64,000 bases of DNA, from contig NC_087065.1 of NCBI RefSeq assembly GCF_963678635.1, positions 13,740,743 through 13,804,742 of the forward strand. The letters run 5' to 3'. Position 1 is the stretch's first letter, and every line of letters starts with the position of its first letter. A model generated the notes under the pieces. That model searched no databases. It saw only the letters and a list, made by a program, of their open reading frames with translations, and had not been told where the DNA came from. Positions 10,945-22,603 of this stretch are shown here, one piece after another. Position numbers and translations under genes: made by a program. The DNA is from Symsagittifera roscoffensis (taxonomy: Eukaryota; Xenacoelomorpha; Acoela; Convolutidae).

Positions 10945-12241
10945 CTATGATGTTGTTTGCTGCAATTGACGCATGTTCGCTTCGAAATGCAATCCTTTAG
11001 CATGTGTTGTCCAAGACCATTTAGACAAAGATTTTTTTGCATGTATAAGCTTTCGCTTATCGTCAATTGTTAAATCTTTGTACTTAAGACATTGAGAGGG
11101 GTGATGATCCATGTCACAAAAAGCGCAAGGAGTTCGTATTTTTTCCGGTCTTTTTGTGTTCTCCGAAAATCTGTAGTTGCGTGTTTGGGGCTGGTTGCCG
11201 CGATGATTGTTACTTTGATGTTCACTGTTTCTTTGTTGACTTGATGAAGAAGGTTGGCTAAATGAGCAAGTGAAGTTTTCCTGGGGTAGATAGCCACAAG
11301 CTAAGGCGAATTGTCTGAGCCAATGACTAAAATTGATGAGGCTGGGCTGCTGAATACTGTTGTTGATGATATGTTGGGTCCATTGTAGTCGCTCAGAGTG
11401 GTGAAATTTGTTGGCTGCAAATTGCACGTAAATGGTGAAGTTCAGGTCGTTGGTGAATCCAAGTGTCTGAAAAGTTTCCTCAAGATTGCAAATGAAAATG
11501 AAAAATCCATAAACGGTTGCTTGTGTTGTCTTGAAGCATTTGGAGTTGTTGTAGCTTGTTGACAATTCTGTCTGGTTTTCCAAATTGTAGTTCGAGTTCT
11601 TGAAGAGCTGTTGCATACATAGCGCTGTTGCATGAGTATCCGGCGATAGCTTGATGAGCGCTTCCTGTTGTCAGTATTTGCAAGTGTGTTAATTTTTGTG
11701 CGTCGGAGATGGGTTGACTGTGAACAGTAGCTTGGAATCAGCCGTACCACATGTTCCATTTCATTGGATCACCGTCGTACTTGTCAAGTTTGATCTTCGG
11801 TAGTCGTGATGTCTGTGTAATCGTTGAAGATGAAAATGGCGCAGTGTAAACTGCTGTGTTGTTGTGAGTCTGAGGCATGAACTTGGTCGGAGGAAACAGT
11901 AATGCGGTAAAACTATTCGATTGCGGAATAACTGTTGCTTGTTGCTGTTGATTGTCTGGCAAATTTTGGTTGTTTTTGACTGATGTAGACATGTTTGCTA
12001 CTGAAAACGAAGGTTGTTGCTGTTGAGTCGTGGTGACTGCTGATGAGTTAGCGCTGAATTCGATACGAGCGCTTTGGTTGCTTGAAGCAGTTTGAAGACT
12101 GGGTGCGCTTTGGTTGTTGGATTGGGCGCTGTTGGTTGCTGCAGATGTTGCGTCTCTTGGATTGATAAGTCGTCTGAGTAGTCTGCTGTACTCACTGACA
12201 AGGTCGTCTAGTTTGTCTTCAATTCCAGCGAATGTTGACAT
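10945..12241 (-). pseudogene. BEL/Pao gag (broken), copy 2
   Basis: Exact counterpart of 4434-5730. The ATG is at 12241, the in-frame TGA at 11738, the next stop at 11480, and a frameshift leads into the part carrying the zinc-knuckle-like CAFC motif, which ends at 10945. Confidence 0.85.
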
Positions 12242-12470
12242 GAAATCATCTGGCTGTGAGTCTTATGTCGGATGGTCGATGAGGTAAGTCGTCGATTCGT
12301 CAAGCTGTTTTGAGAGTGAAGAAGTTTCAGTTTTTAATTCTGCTAGTCAAAAGTCGGTTTCTTCTTCTGCGATGGCTTTAGAAATTCGGCTGAGGAGTCG
12401 TTCTAGTCGTTTGACTAAAAATTTGCACTGTCCGGGTGTACTTTTCTACTTTTCGTAGGCATTCTGTCGT

Positions 12471-13233
12471 TGAAAGCTATGTCGATTGTACTTTTCGTCG
12501 TCGCATATATATGCGTGCAACATATATATGTTGTTCGGAGTTGTTGACGCTGTTGTTGAGCTGTTGAATGTTTTTGTGGTGTTGATTGGTTCTGATGTGA
12601 CTATGTTCTGTTTCTACCTGAATCACAAACTAGGACGACAAGAGAAACAAAGTAACTTTAAGACTTTAATTTCAAGTATTAGAAACAAATAAAATATCAG
12701 AGCTCTAGATATTTGTATATGTCTCCCTGATACTCGAGAGAGAAAAAACAATTTTTCACGTAATGAGGACGTGAAACTTTACGTCAGTAACCCGAACTAT
12801 TGACGTGATGAGGACGTTAAGTTCTAAGTAGACCGGGGAAAACAGTAACCAACCAAAAAAACACACAATTTTTTTCAATGTTTTGCGATTGCAAAAGACT
12901 ACGGGGCAAATTATTTTGATGTAGAGCGGGGAATCTATCTACCAGATGAAAGGCTCGTATAAAAGTTGAGTGCCATGTAAACTCAAAATGTGTGGAACCT
13001 GTTTTATCTCAAGTTTTTCTATTTAATTAGTTCCCTTGTTTTCTTTTAAGAGCTAATAACAATTGTGAAAAAAAATTTCAAAGTTTTCGTGATCATGAGT
13101 TTAAGTCAATCAATTCACTTCTGTCTTTTTGATATGTTTTCACTTTGTCGTCATTTTTCGTCGTCGCATTTATATGCGTGCAACATATATATGCCTTGAT
13201 GTTGTTGAAACTGTGCGTCACACAGTAGTGCAA
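12471..13233 (-). mobile_element. BEL/Pao 5' LTR-like region, copy 2 (limits approximate)
   Basis: Counterpart of 5960-6722 in duplication unit 2, with the same paired ACGT repeats (12758-12772 and 12803-12817) and the plus-strand TATAAAAG. The inner border is uncertain for the same reason as in copy 1. Confidence 0.5.
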
Positions 13234-13372
13234 TTTTTCAGTCAAGCCAACGTGGCACTCAACGACAATCGCCAACAAAGTCTTCCGGTCCATTTTGAAG
13301 ATAAGTTGCGTTTGTTTGTAAGCAAAAATAAATATTTATTTATTTAATTTTATATTTAGTTATTTAATTAAT

Positions 13373-13591
13373 AGCGCGCCTATATTGGTTGAATTTTTAA
13401 CCTCCATAAATTTACAAAGTGATCGTAGGTGAAACATTTTTTTAATTTTGAGCTCAGGACAACAATACTTTTCGGCTAAAAAACATTTTGTCAAAACTCG
13501 CTAGTGAAGTTTCGAAATTTGTCTGAAGAAAAACAATCACCGCGAGCACAAATTTTAGGTCACTTTTTTCAAAAGTCGGAACAAAACAGCT
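13373..13591 (-). repeat. R1 remnant fused to the BEL element, copy 2
   Basis: Counterpart of 6862-7080 in duplication unit 2. It is a diverged 5' half of the R1 family ending in gtcggaacaaa. Confidence 0.7.
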
Positions 13592-14124
13592 TAAGGTGAA
13601 GATTTTGATGTTGTGATTAGTCAACATGTGTGAATTTTCGAAAAAAAAAAGCCAGAATATCCAAATTGGAAAATATACTGACAAGAAACGACCTCAATTG
13701 TCAAATAAAGAGCAGATTACCCGTGAAATCGAAAAAAGGCTGCTTTTGATTTGTTTTTTTTTGTGAAATAACGGCGTCAAATGGCCGCTCAAATTACTGA
13801 GATGTTTTTTCAATCCAAAAAAAATTCTGCAGTTGCTGGGAACGTCCTCAAGCAAACAAACGAACACAAGAAAGTTTACAAAATTCAAAACAAATGATTC
13901 GCTTAGAATCAGTTTTGAAGATAACCCTCACCTTGAGTACTGCATGCTAAAAGTGAACGATTTGCCGAGTAGTTCAGATGAACTACTCGAGGAAGATCTT
14001 TTTTACTGCAAGCGTCAGCAACCGGCATCAAAAATACTGAATTGATAGCTGAAAATAAAATGGGAAACAAAAAATGAATCACAAGTCGGGTTGAGCTCCA
14101 TACACCGAAACTGCTACCCTACAA

Positions 14125-14225
14125 TTCCATACGTTCAAAAATGTTTATCATACAATTCCATAAACCAATAGTATGGAAAAAGTGTTTATCATACAATTTC
14201 CATGTATAAAAAATGTATCATAAGC
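14125..14225. repeat. Short degenerate repeat (atgtttatcatacaattcca)
   Basis: The motif tgtttatcatacaattcca occurs twice and weaker forms follow. The surrounding 14100-14480 is AT-rich with no gene seen. Confidence 0.5.
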
Positions 14226-14647
14226 GTTTTTTTAAGCAATTCTTATCATTAAGTTTTTTAAATAGTCCAAAAATGAGTCTCAAATATCAAGCTATTGAAA
14301 TTGCCCTTGTATTCTGTTTTGTTTAAAAACACTCAGAACATTGAAAGAACGTATAGTTTTTTGGTCGAGTAAGAGCCTTAAAATTCTACGCAAACTCGCA
14401 CTAACTTTTCAAGGATAATACTCCATTATATTATGTTTCCATCGTCAGTTTTACATAAAAGCAAAATAATTGAACAAAAATGGATTATGATTTAATTTTT
14501 GTCAAGCAGTAAATTCTTTTTAACTCGGTTATAATCCATTGACGCGAAGTGGGGAAGGGGTTTGAAATGAATAGTAATAGCTGAACACGTAATCGGATAG
14601 GGGAGGGGGTAGGATTAATTGCGCATTTAAAATAAGGGTTACATGTC

Positions 14648-14766
14648 ATTTTGCCCCAAGTCAACTTGTCCCAGCCCAACTTGTCCGATTCCAACTTGCC
14701 CCAGATGACAACTTGTCCTATGCCATCTTGTCCCATATAATAAAAAATGAAACTTGCCCCAGATTC
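14648..14766. repeat. Degenerate 15-20-bp minisatellite (caacttgtcccag)
   Basis: About six imperfect units of the form (c)cccag..caacttgt occur in a row. The minus-strand ORF across it (14485-14853) is repetitive Gly/Gln/Lys/Trp sequence produced by the repeat and is not called as a gene. Confidence 0.75.
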
Positions 14767-15109
14767 TTTGATATCCTCGTAGAACATAATGTCGGCATAA
14801 AGATGAAAGACTTGTTTGTGAACAATTAAGCTTGAAACAAAATGCGGAATCATTTAAACATGCGCTGAATCAAAATGAGTTCAAAGCATGCATGAACAAA
14901 ATGAACGCGGCTAAATTTCAATGCAATTTTCATGTCGAGTTAAATATTTCAAAAGATTGATTGCTGATTTTGTAAGCTTCAATAGCATAGTTAATAGTGC
15001 ACAACACTCTTAATCAAGAAGTCAAGAGTTCAAAACTTGAAGAAGTCAAAAAATTTTAGTATGAAATCAATGAAATGGAAAACCGCAGGTACTGCCTCGC
15101 CCCTTAAAC

Positions 15110-15140
15110 CCCCCTATACTGGGTAACCCAGAATAGGGGG
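15110..15140. repeat. 31-nt near-perfect palindrome
   Basis: CCCCCTAT at the left is answered by ATAGGGGG at the right, around a CTGGGTAACCCAG core. It could form a GC-capped cruciform or hairpin in otherwise AT-rich DNA. Confidence 0.7.
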
Positions 15141-15309
15141 CGGGGTGAGGGAAAGAGCAAAATTATTGCAGTATTGGCCTTTATCATCTCTCAAAATTCG
15201 GACCCTGTACGATGGCTATAAGTTAAAAAAGTGATGATTTTTTAAAAATCAATTAAAAATGCAACAAAATGCCGACAATTAAGTGGAAATTATGCCGACA
15301 ATTTAAAAA

Positions 15310-15763
15310 TTACGAAAGAGTTAAATGAGCTAGTGCATATAAATAGTCAACAACATGGTCTTTGTTGAAATTACTAGAAATGTTTTGTATTTTTTCATGA
15401 ATGTCCCGATATTTCTTCCGCCCTTGATTCTGTGTTCCCCCCATAGCCTTCAAAATGTTGAACTTCTGGTTTGCTGAGTCCATTTGAATCTTATTCAAGA
15501 AAGTGTAGAGGCTTGGGTGGCTCCCTTGAAATAATGCTGTCACTCCAAGATGCCAACCTTCAACGGCGTTTGTCGTTCGTATCAAGCCTTCCGCTGCTTC
15601 TTGGGAATGGTTCCAGAGACTCATAGGGAATAACGGTTGCCTGCTGTTTCGCCCTATTGTTTCGCCCTTTATATAACTTCTCTGAAAGTATGAGGCAAGT
15701 TCGTCAATTTTATCTGACAGGCTTTGCTCAAGATCTTCATGGTCTAAATTTGCAACAACAAGG
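15310..15763 (-). pseudogene. C-terminal fragment of a MULE-type transposase
   Basis: The minus-strand frame runs from about 15763 (after a stop) to the stop at 15310, roughly 150 codons. The piece RTTNAVEGWHLGVTALF near 15540-15590 matches the conserved NAVEGWH block near the C-terminus of MULE (Mutator-like) transposases, which are often linked to FLYWCH zinc fingers in animals. The upstream part (RSYIKGE, then PLFPMSLWN) fits the region that normally precedes it. The catalytic DDE core and the N-terminal zinc finger are absent and no TIRs were found. It is an isolated relic. Identification is from motif memory, and a FLYWCH-family host gene fragment is the alternative. Confidence 0.6.
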
Positions 15764-15881
15764 GCTTATAATGACAACATTTATTCAACATTTTCTCATT
15801 ATGATCGAAAATTCGCACTGATTGCAGTAAATTAACTGAATAAATTCCCGTAACCTCAATTTCCGGATTAACTACAAACAA

Positions 15882-16416
15882 AACAAGACTGCTCCTATCA
15901 GGGCGAAGCCTTGAATGTTCCGACTGCCTTTTAAGGTTTATAGTGCAGTAATAACATTTAAAAAATCAATGAAATAAAACAAAATGAAAAAAAATATATT
16001 TCTAAAATTTGAAATTTTTTATGAAAATCATCCCCCCACACGCCAAATAAAGTACAAAAGGATAGATTTTGCTCCTTGTAACAAACCAATTATGGCAAAT
16101 AAGCTTCTTTTGACCAATTTGGAACGATTTTTATGGTGGATTAACTCTCCGTTTATGCGTTAATAGCGCGAAATATATCGCGCGTTAATTGTCCCAAATT
16201 GGCCAAAATGGCAATCTTTAAACCCCCGTAACTTTACGAAAACCAATCACAGGTGAAATATCTTTTCAAATTTGAGCTCAGGACAACAATACTTTTCGAA
16301 TGATAAAAAAATTGCTGTCAAAAATGGCTAGTTAAAAAGTCGAAATTTGTCTGAAGAAAAAAAAACCCACCCCGAGCACAAATATTCCGTTAATTTCGTA
16401 TCGAAAGTCGGAACAA
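15882..16416 (-). mobile_element. R1 repeat (Helentron-like non-autonomous element), copy a
   Basis: Near full-length copy in reverse orientation. It starts acaagactgctcctatcagg, has the hairpin arms around gcgaagc, the ccccccacacgcc block, the central gcgcgaaatatatcgcgcg palindrome, and ends cgaaagtcggaacaa. See the copy at 60850-61386 for family structure. Confidence 0.85.
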
Positions 16417-16869
16417 TAATCGCGAAAATAATTGTAGATATGAAACTATCAAAAAATAAACGCGGCGCAGAATGCTACTTTTTAGCAAGACATAATTTCA
16501 GCTAATACTCTTAAAAATTGGTTACAGAACTTAATTTGTTAAGTTTCTCGACAAAATTTGAACTGACGGGGGATCATTCATGCATTTAAAGAGTACTTCT
16601 TTGGTCTCTAGGTTTTGATCATCATCTATGAAAAAATGAGAAAAAACTGAAATATTGCCATTGCCAGATAAGTTTTTTATTAGTTTTTTGAGTTCGGATG
16701 CCTGAAAGCAGGCTCATGCAGCCAATTTTCAAGTTTCCAATCTGAAAATTTGTATATGAACAAACATGATTTTGAAAAGTTTTTGTGTCTCAAGAGTGGA
16801 CACAATTTATTTGTTAGTCTATTTCGACTAGAGTCAATTAAATTTTTTGTTGAAGTCTTTTCTTCAAAT

Positions 16870-17365
16870 TAATTTGAAGAAAACAACTCCATAAAACATC
16901 GGAAAATCAAATGCCAAAATTCATCACAGCGCACAATTTGATTTGCGTAGGTCTCCTAGTTGGAAAATATTGATTTTTTTTGGGTTGAATTGGAGGAAAA
17001 AAAAATTCCTGATAATAACAGAAAACTGCTCATTTTCTTTTAAAAAACAATTGTATGCTAATTTTGGTTACCAATTTGATAATCTGTATTTAGAAGTCAA
17101 AGAAAAAACTAAAATTTTCACCAAATGCGCTGTTTCTAGTGGAAACCGGTAATTTTTTTCCCTAGAAAAACGGATATTGTTAACTATTTCCCCCCTATTG
17201 CAATAGGGGGGAAAGAGGGGAATAGTTAACAAGATACAAAATTCGTAAATGTTTCACTGCTCAGTTCTTTCTTATAGGGGGGGATGGTTTTCGTTACAAA
17301 GTACCATAGGAGAAATAGTTAACAAGATCCAGAAATACGTTCGAAAGGATGCAAATATTACCTCA
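16870..17365. repeat. ~500-bp direct repeat, left copy
   Basis: This matches 18831-19345 with small indels and substitutions. Shared blocks include ataaaacatcggaaaatc, gatttgcgtaggtctcctag and cgttcgaaaggatgcaaata. It carries a nested palindrome at 17180-17230, where GTTAACTATT and AATAGTTAAC flank a 22-bp perfect palindrome CCCCCCTATTG (plus its complement) at 17190-17211. It lies 13 bp left of the BEL fragment. Confidence 0.85.
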
Positions 17366-17378
17366 TCGACCAACCGAC

Positions 17379-18797
17379 TGGCTGTGAGTCTTCTGTCGGA
17401 TGGTCGATGAGGTAAGTCGTCGTTCCTCAAGCTGCTTTGAGAGTGAAGAAGTTTAAGTTTTGAATTCTGCTAGTTCAAAGTCGGTTTCTTCTTCTGCGAT
17501 GGCTTTAGAAATTCGGCTGAGTAGTCGTTCTAGTCGTTTGACTAAAAACTTGCACTGTCCGGCTGTACTTTTTGTAGGCATTCTGTCGTTGAAAGCTAGG
17601 TCGATTGTACTTTTTATCGTCGCATATATATGCGTGCAACATATAAATGTTGTTCGGAGTTATTGATGCTGGTGTTGAGCTGTTGAATGTTGTTGGGGTG
17701 ATGATTGGTTCTGATGTCACTATGTTCTGTCTCTACCTTAATCTCAAACTAGGACGAGAAGAGAAACCAAGTAACTTTAAGATTTCAATTTCAAGTTTTA
17801 GAAACCAATAAAACATCAGAGCTCTAGATATTTGTATATGTCTCCCTGATACTAGAGAGAGAATTTTTTTTTCATGTAATGAGGACGTGAAACGTTACGT
17901 CAGTAACCCGAACTATTGACGTGATGAGGACGTTAAGTTGTAAGTAGACCGAGTAAAACAGTAACCAACCAAAAAAACACATATTTTTTTTCAATGTTTT
18001 GCGATTATAAAATTACCCCTGGAAAATTCTTTTGATGTAGGGCAGGGAATCTATCTACCAGATGAAAGGCTCGTATAAAAGTTGAGTTCCATCTAAACTC
18101 AAAATGTGTGGAATCTGTTTTATCTCAAGTTTTTCTATTTAATCAGTTTCCTTGTTTTGTTTCAAGAGATAATAACAATTGTGAAAAATAATTTCAAAGT
18201 TCTTGTGATCATGAGTTAAAGTCAATCAATTCACTTCTGTGTTTTTGAAATGTTTTCACTTTCTCGTCGCTTTTCGTTGTCGCATTTGTATGCGTGCAAC
18301 ATATATATGCCTTGATGTTGTTGAAACTGTGCGTCACACAGTAGTGCAATTTTTCAGTCAAGCCAACGTGGCACTCAACGACAATCGCCAACAAAGTCTT
18401 CCGGTCCATTTTGAAGATCAGTTGCGTTTGTTTGTAAGCAAAAATATATATTTATTTTTTTTATTTTATAATTAGTTATTTAGTTCAAAGCGCGCGTTAA
18501 TTATACTATATTGGCCAAATTTTTAACCTCCATAAGTTTAAAAAATGATTGTAGGTGAAATATTTTTTTTCAATTTGAGCTCAGGATAACAATACTTTTC
18601 GGCTAAAAAGCATTTTGTCAAAATTATCTAGTGAAGTTTCGAAATTGTCTGAACAAAAACAATCACCGCGAGCACAAATTTTATGTCACTTTTTTCAAAA
18701 GTCGGAACAAAACAGCTCAAGGTGAAGATTTTGATGTTGTGATTAGTCAATATGTGTGAATTTTCAAAAAAAAATTGCCAAAATATCCAAATTTGAA
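17379..18797 (-). mobile_element. Diverged BEL 5' UTR + LTR + R1 remnant fragment
   Basis: This is collinear with 5739-7160 from ctggctgtgagtctt, just upstream of the gag start, to aatatccaaatt. It includes the LTR-like region, the ACGT repeats, the plus-strand TATAAAAG and the R1 remnant. No gag or pol follows, so it is a solo-LTR-like or truncated derivative. Substitutions and short indels are scattered, so it separated from the tandem copies some time ago. Short plus- and minus-strand ORFs across it are not conserved as genes. Confidence 0.8.
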
Positions 18798-18830
18798 GAA
18801 AACAATGATTTTAAATGAAAACGGTTTCAT

Positions 18831-19345
18831 TAATTTGAAGAAAATAACTCGATAAAACATCGGAAAATCAAATGCCAAAATTTATCACCAAATGCCAAAA
18901 TTTGATTTGCGTAGGTCTCCTAGTTAAAAAATGTTGATTTTTTTTTAGTTGAATTGGAGGAAAAAAAATTCCCTAACAAAATTACACTGATAATAACAGA
19001 AAACTGCTCATTTTCTTTTAAAAAACAATTGTATGCTAATTTTGGTTACCAATTTGATAATTTGTATTTAGAAGTCAAAAGAAAAAACTGAAATTTTCAC
19101 CAAATGCGCTGTTTTTAGTGGAAACCGGTATTTTTTCCCTAGAAAAACGGATATTGTTAACTATTTCCCACCTATTGCAATAGGAGGGAAAGCGGGGAAT
19201 AGTTAACAAGATACAAAATTCGTTAATGTTTTACTGCTCAGTTCTTTTTTATAGGGGGCGGGGGTGGGTTTCGTTACAAAGTACCATAGGAGAAATAGTT
19301 AACAAGATCTAGAAATACGTTCGAAAGGATGCAAATATTGCCTCA
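18831..19345. repeat. ~500-bp direct repeat, right copy
   Basis: Second copy of 16870-17365, with the flanking GTTAACTATT/AATAGTTAAC arms and a slightly eroded inner palindrome near 19167-19190. It starts about 34 bp right of the BEL fragment. The pair could be LTRs of a non-autonomous element or a target-site segmental duplication. Confidence 0.85.
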
Positions 19346-19934
19346 ATTCTTTTTAAAATTTTTTTTTCAATTTTGAGCTGCAAGAATCGAATGTTTTCAG
19401 GTGGTACAAAAATTGTTGTCTAATTTTTCTAGCTAACAAGCAAAGTTGGTCTGGAGATAATGCCCACCAACCTCGAACAATCAGTTATACTTTTGAAAAT
19501 TTAGGTTGAAAAAGTTTATTTTCATCCATTGAGCGGCGTTTAAGGTTTGCTGATTTTCGTTGAAACAAAAATCAAGGGTCTATCTAGAGATATTCCAGTG
19601 GACAGTAAATAAAGAAATCGTTCTTATATAAAATCAATTGTATCCCAAAACAAAACTCAAAATATTGAGAATCATTTTTTTGAGAACAGCTTGTAAACCA
19701 ATACTTCTCATATTTAAAACAAAAATGTGAAAACTAAATCCGTAACCCGAAAAAAATATTTATCTCAAAAGCAGGAGTCTTAGAGCTTTACAAAAACGCA
19801 TACTTCAGATAAGTCAGCTTTCTTTAGTGTGTCCTCTTCTTCTTACGCTACTTAATTCCTGATTGTTAAGCTATTTAAGTCCAGTTTGACGACAAATTAT
19901 TCGAGAAACATTTTGGAAAAAAGCCTGACTTACC

Positions 19935-20456
19935 AAGACTGCTCGTATATCAGGGCAAAGCTTTAACTTATATCGAATGTTTCCTTTAATTTATTTCACG
20001 TATGTCCTTTATCTTATATTGATTAGTTTTTGGGAAAAGAAAATATTAAAAATCTATACCTTTTGGACAATATCAATGAGTAAAATTTTAAGACGAAATT
20101 TATACGACCAAATAAATAGCCTCAAATCAGTTTGGACAATTTTGTTGTGCGGGATAGTTCGCCATGCATACATAATTCGCGTAACGCTATCAGCGTTATG
20201 AAAAAACTCTTCGAAGCGCGCATAATTTAGTCCATAACATGCCAAATTTGGCAATTTTCAAACCCCCAGAACATCACAAAAAAAACATCAAAGGTGAAAT
20301 ATTTTTTTACATTTGAACTCAAGAAGTTGAAATCTTTAATGGGGTATAAAAAATTTAGTTTAAATTATTATTTCGATCGGTGAAAATTGACTGAATAAAA
20401 AAAACCACACCGAGCATAAATATTCCGTTCTTTTCGAAAGTTGGAACAAAAAAGTT
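19935..20456 (-). mobile_element. R1 repeat, strongly diverged copy
   Basis: It starts caagactgctcgtatatcag and ends cgaaagttggaacaaaa in the reverse orientation. In between are recognisable but eroded R1 blocks (caaatttggcaattttcaaa, caaaggtgaaatattt, ccacaccgagcataaat). It marks an older wave of the family. Confidence 0.65.
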
Positions 20457-22603
20457 TTCAAATATTTTGCAATGTTGGAATATGATTCACTATCCAAACA
20501 TAACGCAAATGATTCCACTAGCACAAATAGTAGTTTTGCCGCAAAAGAAAAACAAATGAACTGCGACTAACCACGAGTTGAGTTGTTTCAATTTTTAAAA
20601 AAGAGCAAAAAATAAAATTAGCATATTAAAAGCTGCGTAAATTGAAGCCAGTCACGTAGTTCTGGACTTTTTTGTTCTCTTTTCTTTCACTCAGAACTAA
20701 AAATATGTTTTTTATAATGATTTAGTCTTTTTTCATACAAAAACTTTACATTTGTCAGCTTAGTTTTAATTATTCACCCAATATTTTCCTGATTCAGTTT
20801 TTCTATTTCACGAAAAATTTTTTGCCTGTTCATTTTCACACTTGATTCCGACTTTTCAAACAGTTATCCAACTTGCATCAGCTCTCTACCTTGTTCCCAT
20901 TAAACAAAAACCAAGTCATTTTTGTCATTACTTTTTCAATCAAGACTAAAATAACCCAGATTTTGTGGTTGCCATTTGGCCTTGCTTCAACGCAGATTTT
21001 TTCAGCGCACTGTTGCTTTTCGGAATTTTTAGCTAAATCATCAGTTCTTAACATGTTTAACATCGGTTTCAAGATTTCTGAAAGTCTTCACATGTCGTTT
21101 GGTAAGGATAATAAATTTCAAAGTCTACGAGCTTCGTATTTTAAATAACACTGAGATATAAGCCACAAACGTCTTAAGGTAAACAGTGACAAAATTCATT
21201 TCTGTCCAGATTTTTATTTTTTCCGTCATAAAAATTTTTGCAAAAACTGACAAGGTCTTTGTTTATTTTGGACTTTTACCTTATTGTTGTAATTTTACTT
21301 AAATTTCTACCAAATCTTCCAACAGATCAGCGCAAAAATTTGATCTCTGCGCAGTATTTTTTTCAGGCTGAAGGTAGCTGTTTCCTGTTGCATCTTCTTC
21401 TGATTAGAGGTCATCAAGATCCAACAAATTATACAACAAAAAATTTTAATGACAATATTTCCGAAAACATCTCAAACATCCTAATTCAGTGCATAATTTT
21501 TTTTTGAGCAACTTTTTTTATCAAGGTTAGGCAAGCGACTGAACCCTATATTTCATTTTTTCTTAACAATTCTTATGGTCTTTCCTTTAATTGTTCCATG
21601 CTTTTGTAAAGTTTCTTGTGATTTTTTCATTTGTTTTTCATTTTAGTTAAAATTTATTGTAAAATCACGAGCACAAACTCTGGTTGTTAAATGTTACTCT
21701 GAACAGATAGCAAAAAAACTGGAGGGCAATTTGGCCGAAATTATTTTTCCAAGCATTTTGAGTTTTCTCAAAGAAATCCCGTATATGGTCAGGGTTGAAA
21801 AATTCTTAACTTTTTTCAGTCGGGCTTTAAATTCGACAAATGTACTTGAAAACGTTTCACTGATACCAAGAAAAACTTTTCTAGTCTAATGAAAGCTTTT
21901 AATTTCCACTCCTGTTCCCTGAACTACAATATGCCCAAACAACTTGTTTCAAATATTCGAGAAAAAAACTGGTTTCATTTAAAATCATTTGGTTAAATGT
22001 AGCAGTAAACATGTTTTCTGGGGCCAATTTATTCGATGCTACGAACACAGCAATTTGTTACTCTAATACAAATTGTTTTTTATTAGCATCCTTCATTTTT
22101 TCTGTGACATTTTGCATTGAGGAAAAATTCCGTTTGCATTTCGATGTCTTTGTCTTTTAATGCAAAAAAATATGATCGACAATTTTCTATTCAACCGATG
22201 ATTTAAAAAGAAAACTAGTGACGTCACAGCACAATTCGAAATTATCTTATCTACTTGTTTGACTAACGAGCTAGCTTTAACTAATTCGTAATCACCCTTT
22301 TGGTTTCATTTTGCCAATTGGGTTGACGTAAATATCGTTGACGCCAAAAACACAAGCAGTTTTAAAAAATTATGAGAGAATAATTTATTTGAAAACTAAA
22401 TAATGTTACATTGGCACTTTAATTAAAACTAAAACGAACATTGTTTGAGACAAACAAAAAATACTTAAATAATTTTTTTATTAAAGATAATAAATTCTGA
22501 GTTTTTATTAAATAAATATTGGGATTCCGATCTGATAGTAGCTTCATCATGATTCAAGAATCAACAGTAAGTTTTTTGTAGTTTAGATTTAATTTTGCGA
22601 GTT
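20457..22603. other. AT-rich stretch downstream of the receptor gene, no gene seen
   Basis: Only short open frames without conserved motifs occur (for example 20873-21148 and 21238-21507, plus strand). AATAAA-type signals for the receptor mRNA are plausible in the minus strand near 22480-22520 (ttattaaataaatatt), but the sequence does not single one out. Confidence 0.4.

Larger units (their letters stand above)
7588..14098. repeat. 6511-bp tandem duplication, unit 2
   Basis: This is the second unit, directly abutting unit 1. The joint reads ttgagctcc|tttcagtagg, combining the right end of the unit with its left end with one shared base. After 14099 the sequence becomes unique (atacaccgaaac). 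No difference from unit 1 was found in the stretches compared. Either the duplication is very recent or it is a misassembly. Confidence 0.9.

Noticed and set aside
14485..14853. 122-codon minus-strand ORF with GWDKL/TWGKM repeats
   Set aside because: The repetitive protein is produced by the underlying 15-20-bp minisatellite; there is no gene context.
20873..21507. Plus-strand ORFs of 91 and 89 codons downstream of the receptor
   Set aside because: They have no motif, are rich in Phe/Ile/Lys as expected of AT-rich non-coding DNA, and have no splice or expression context.
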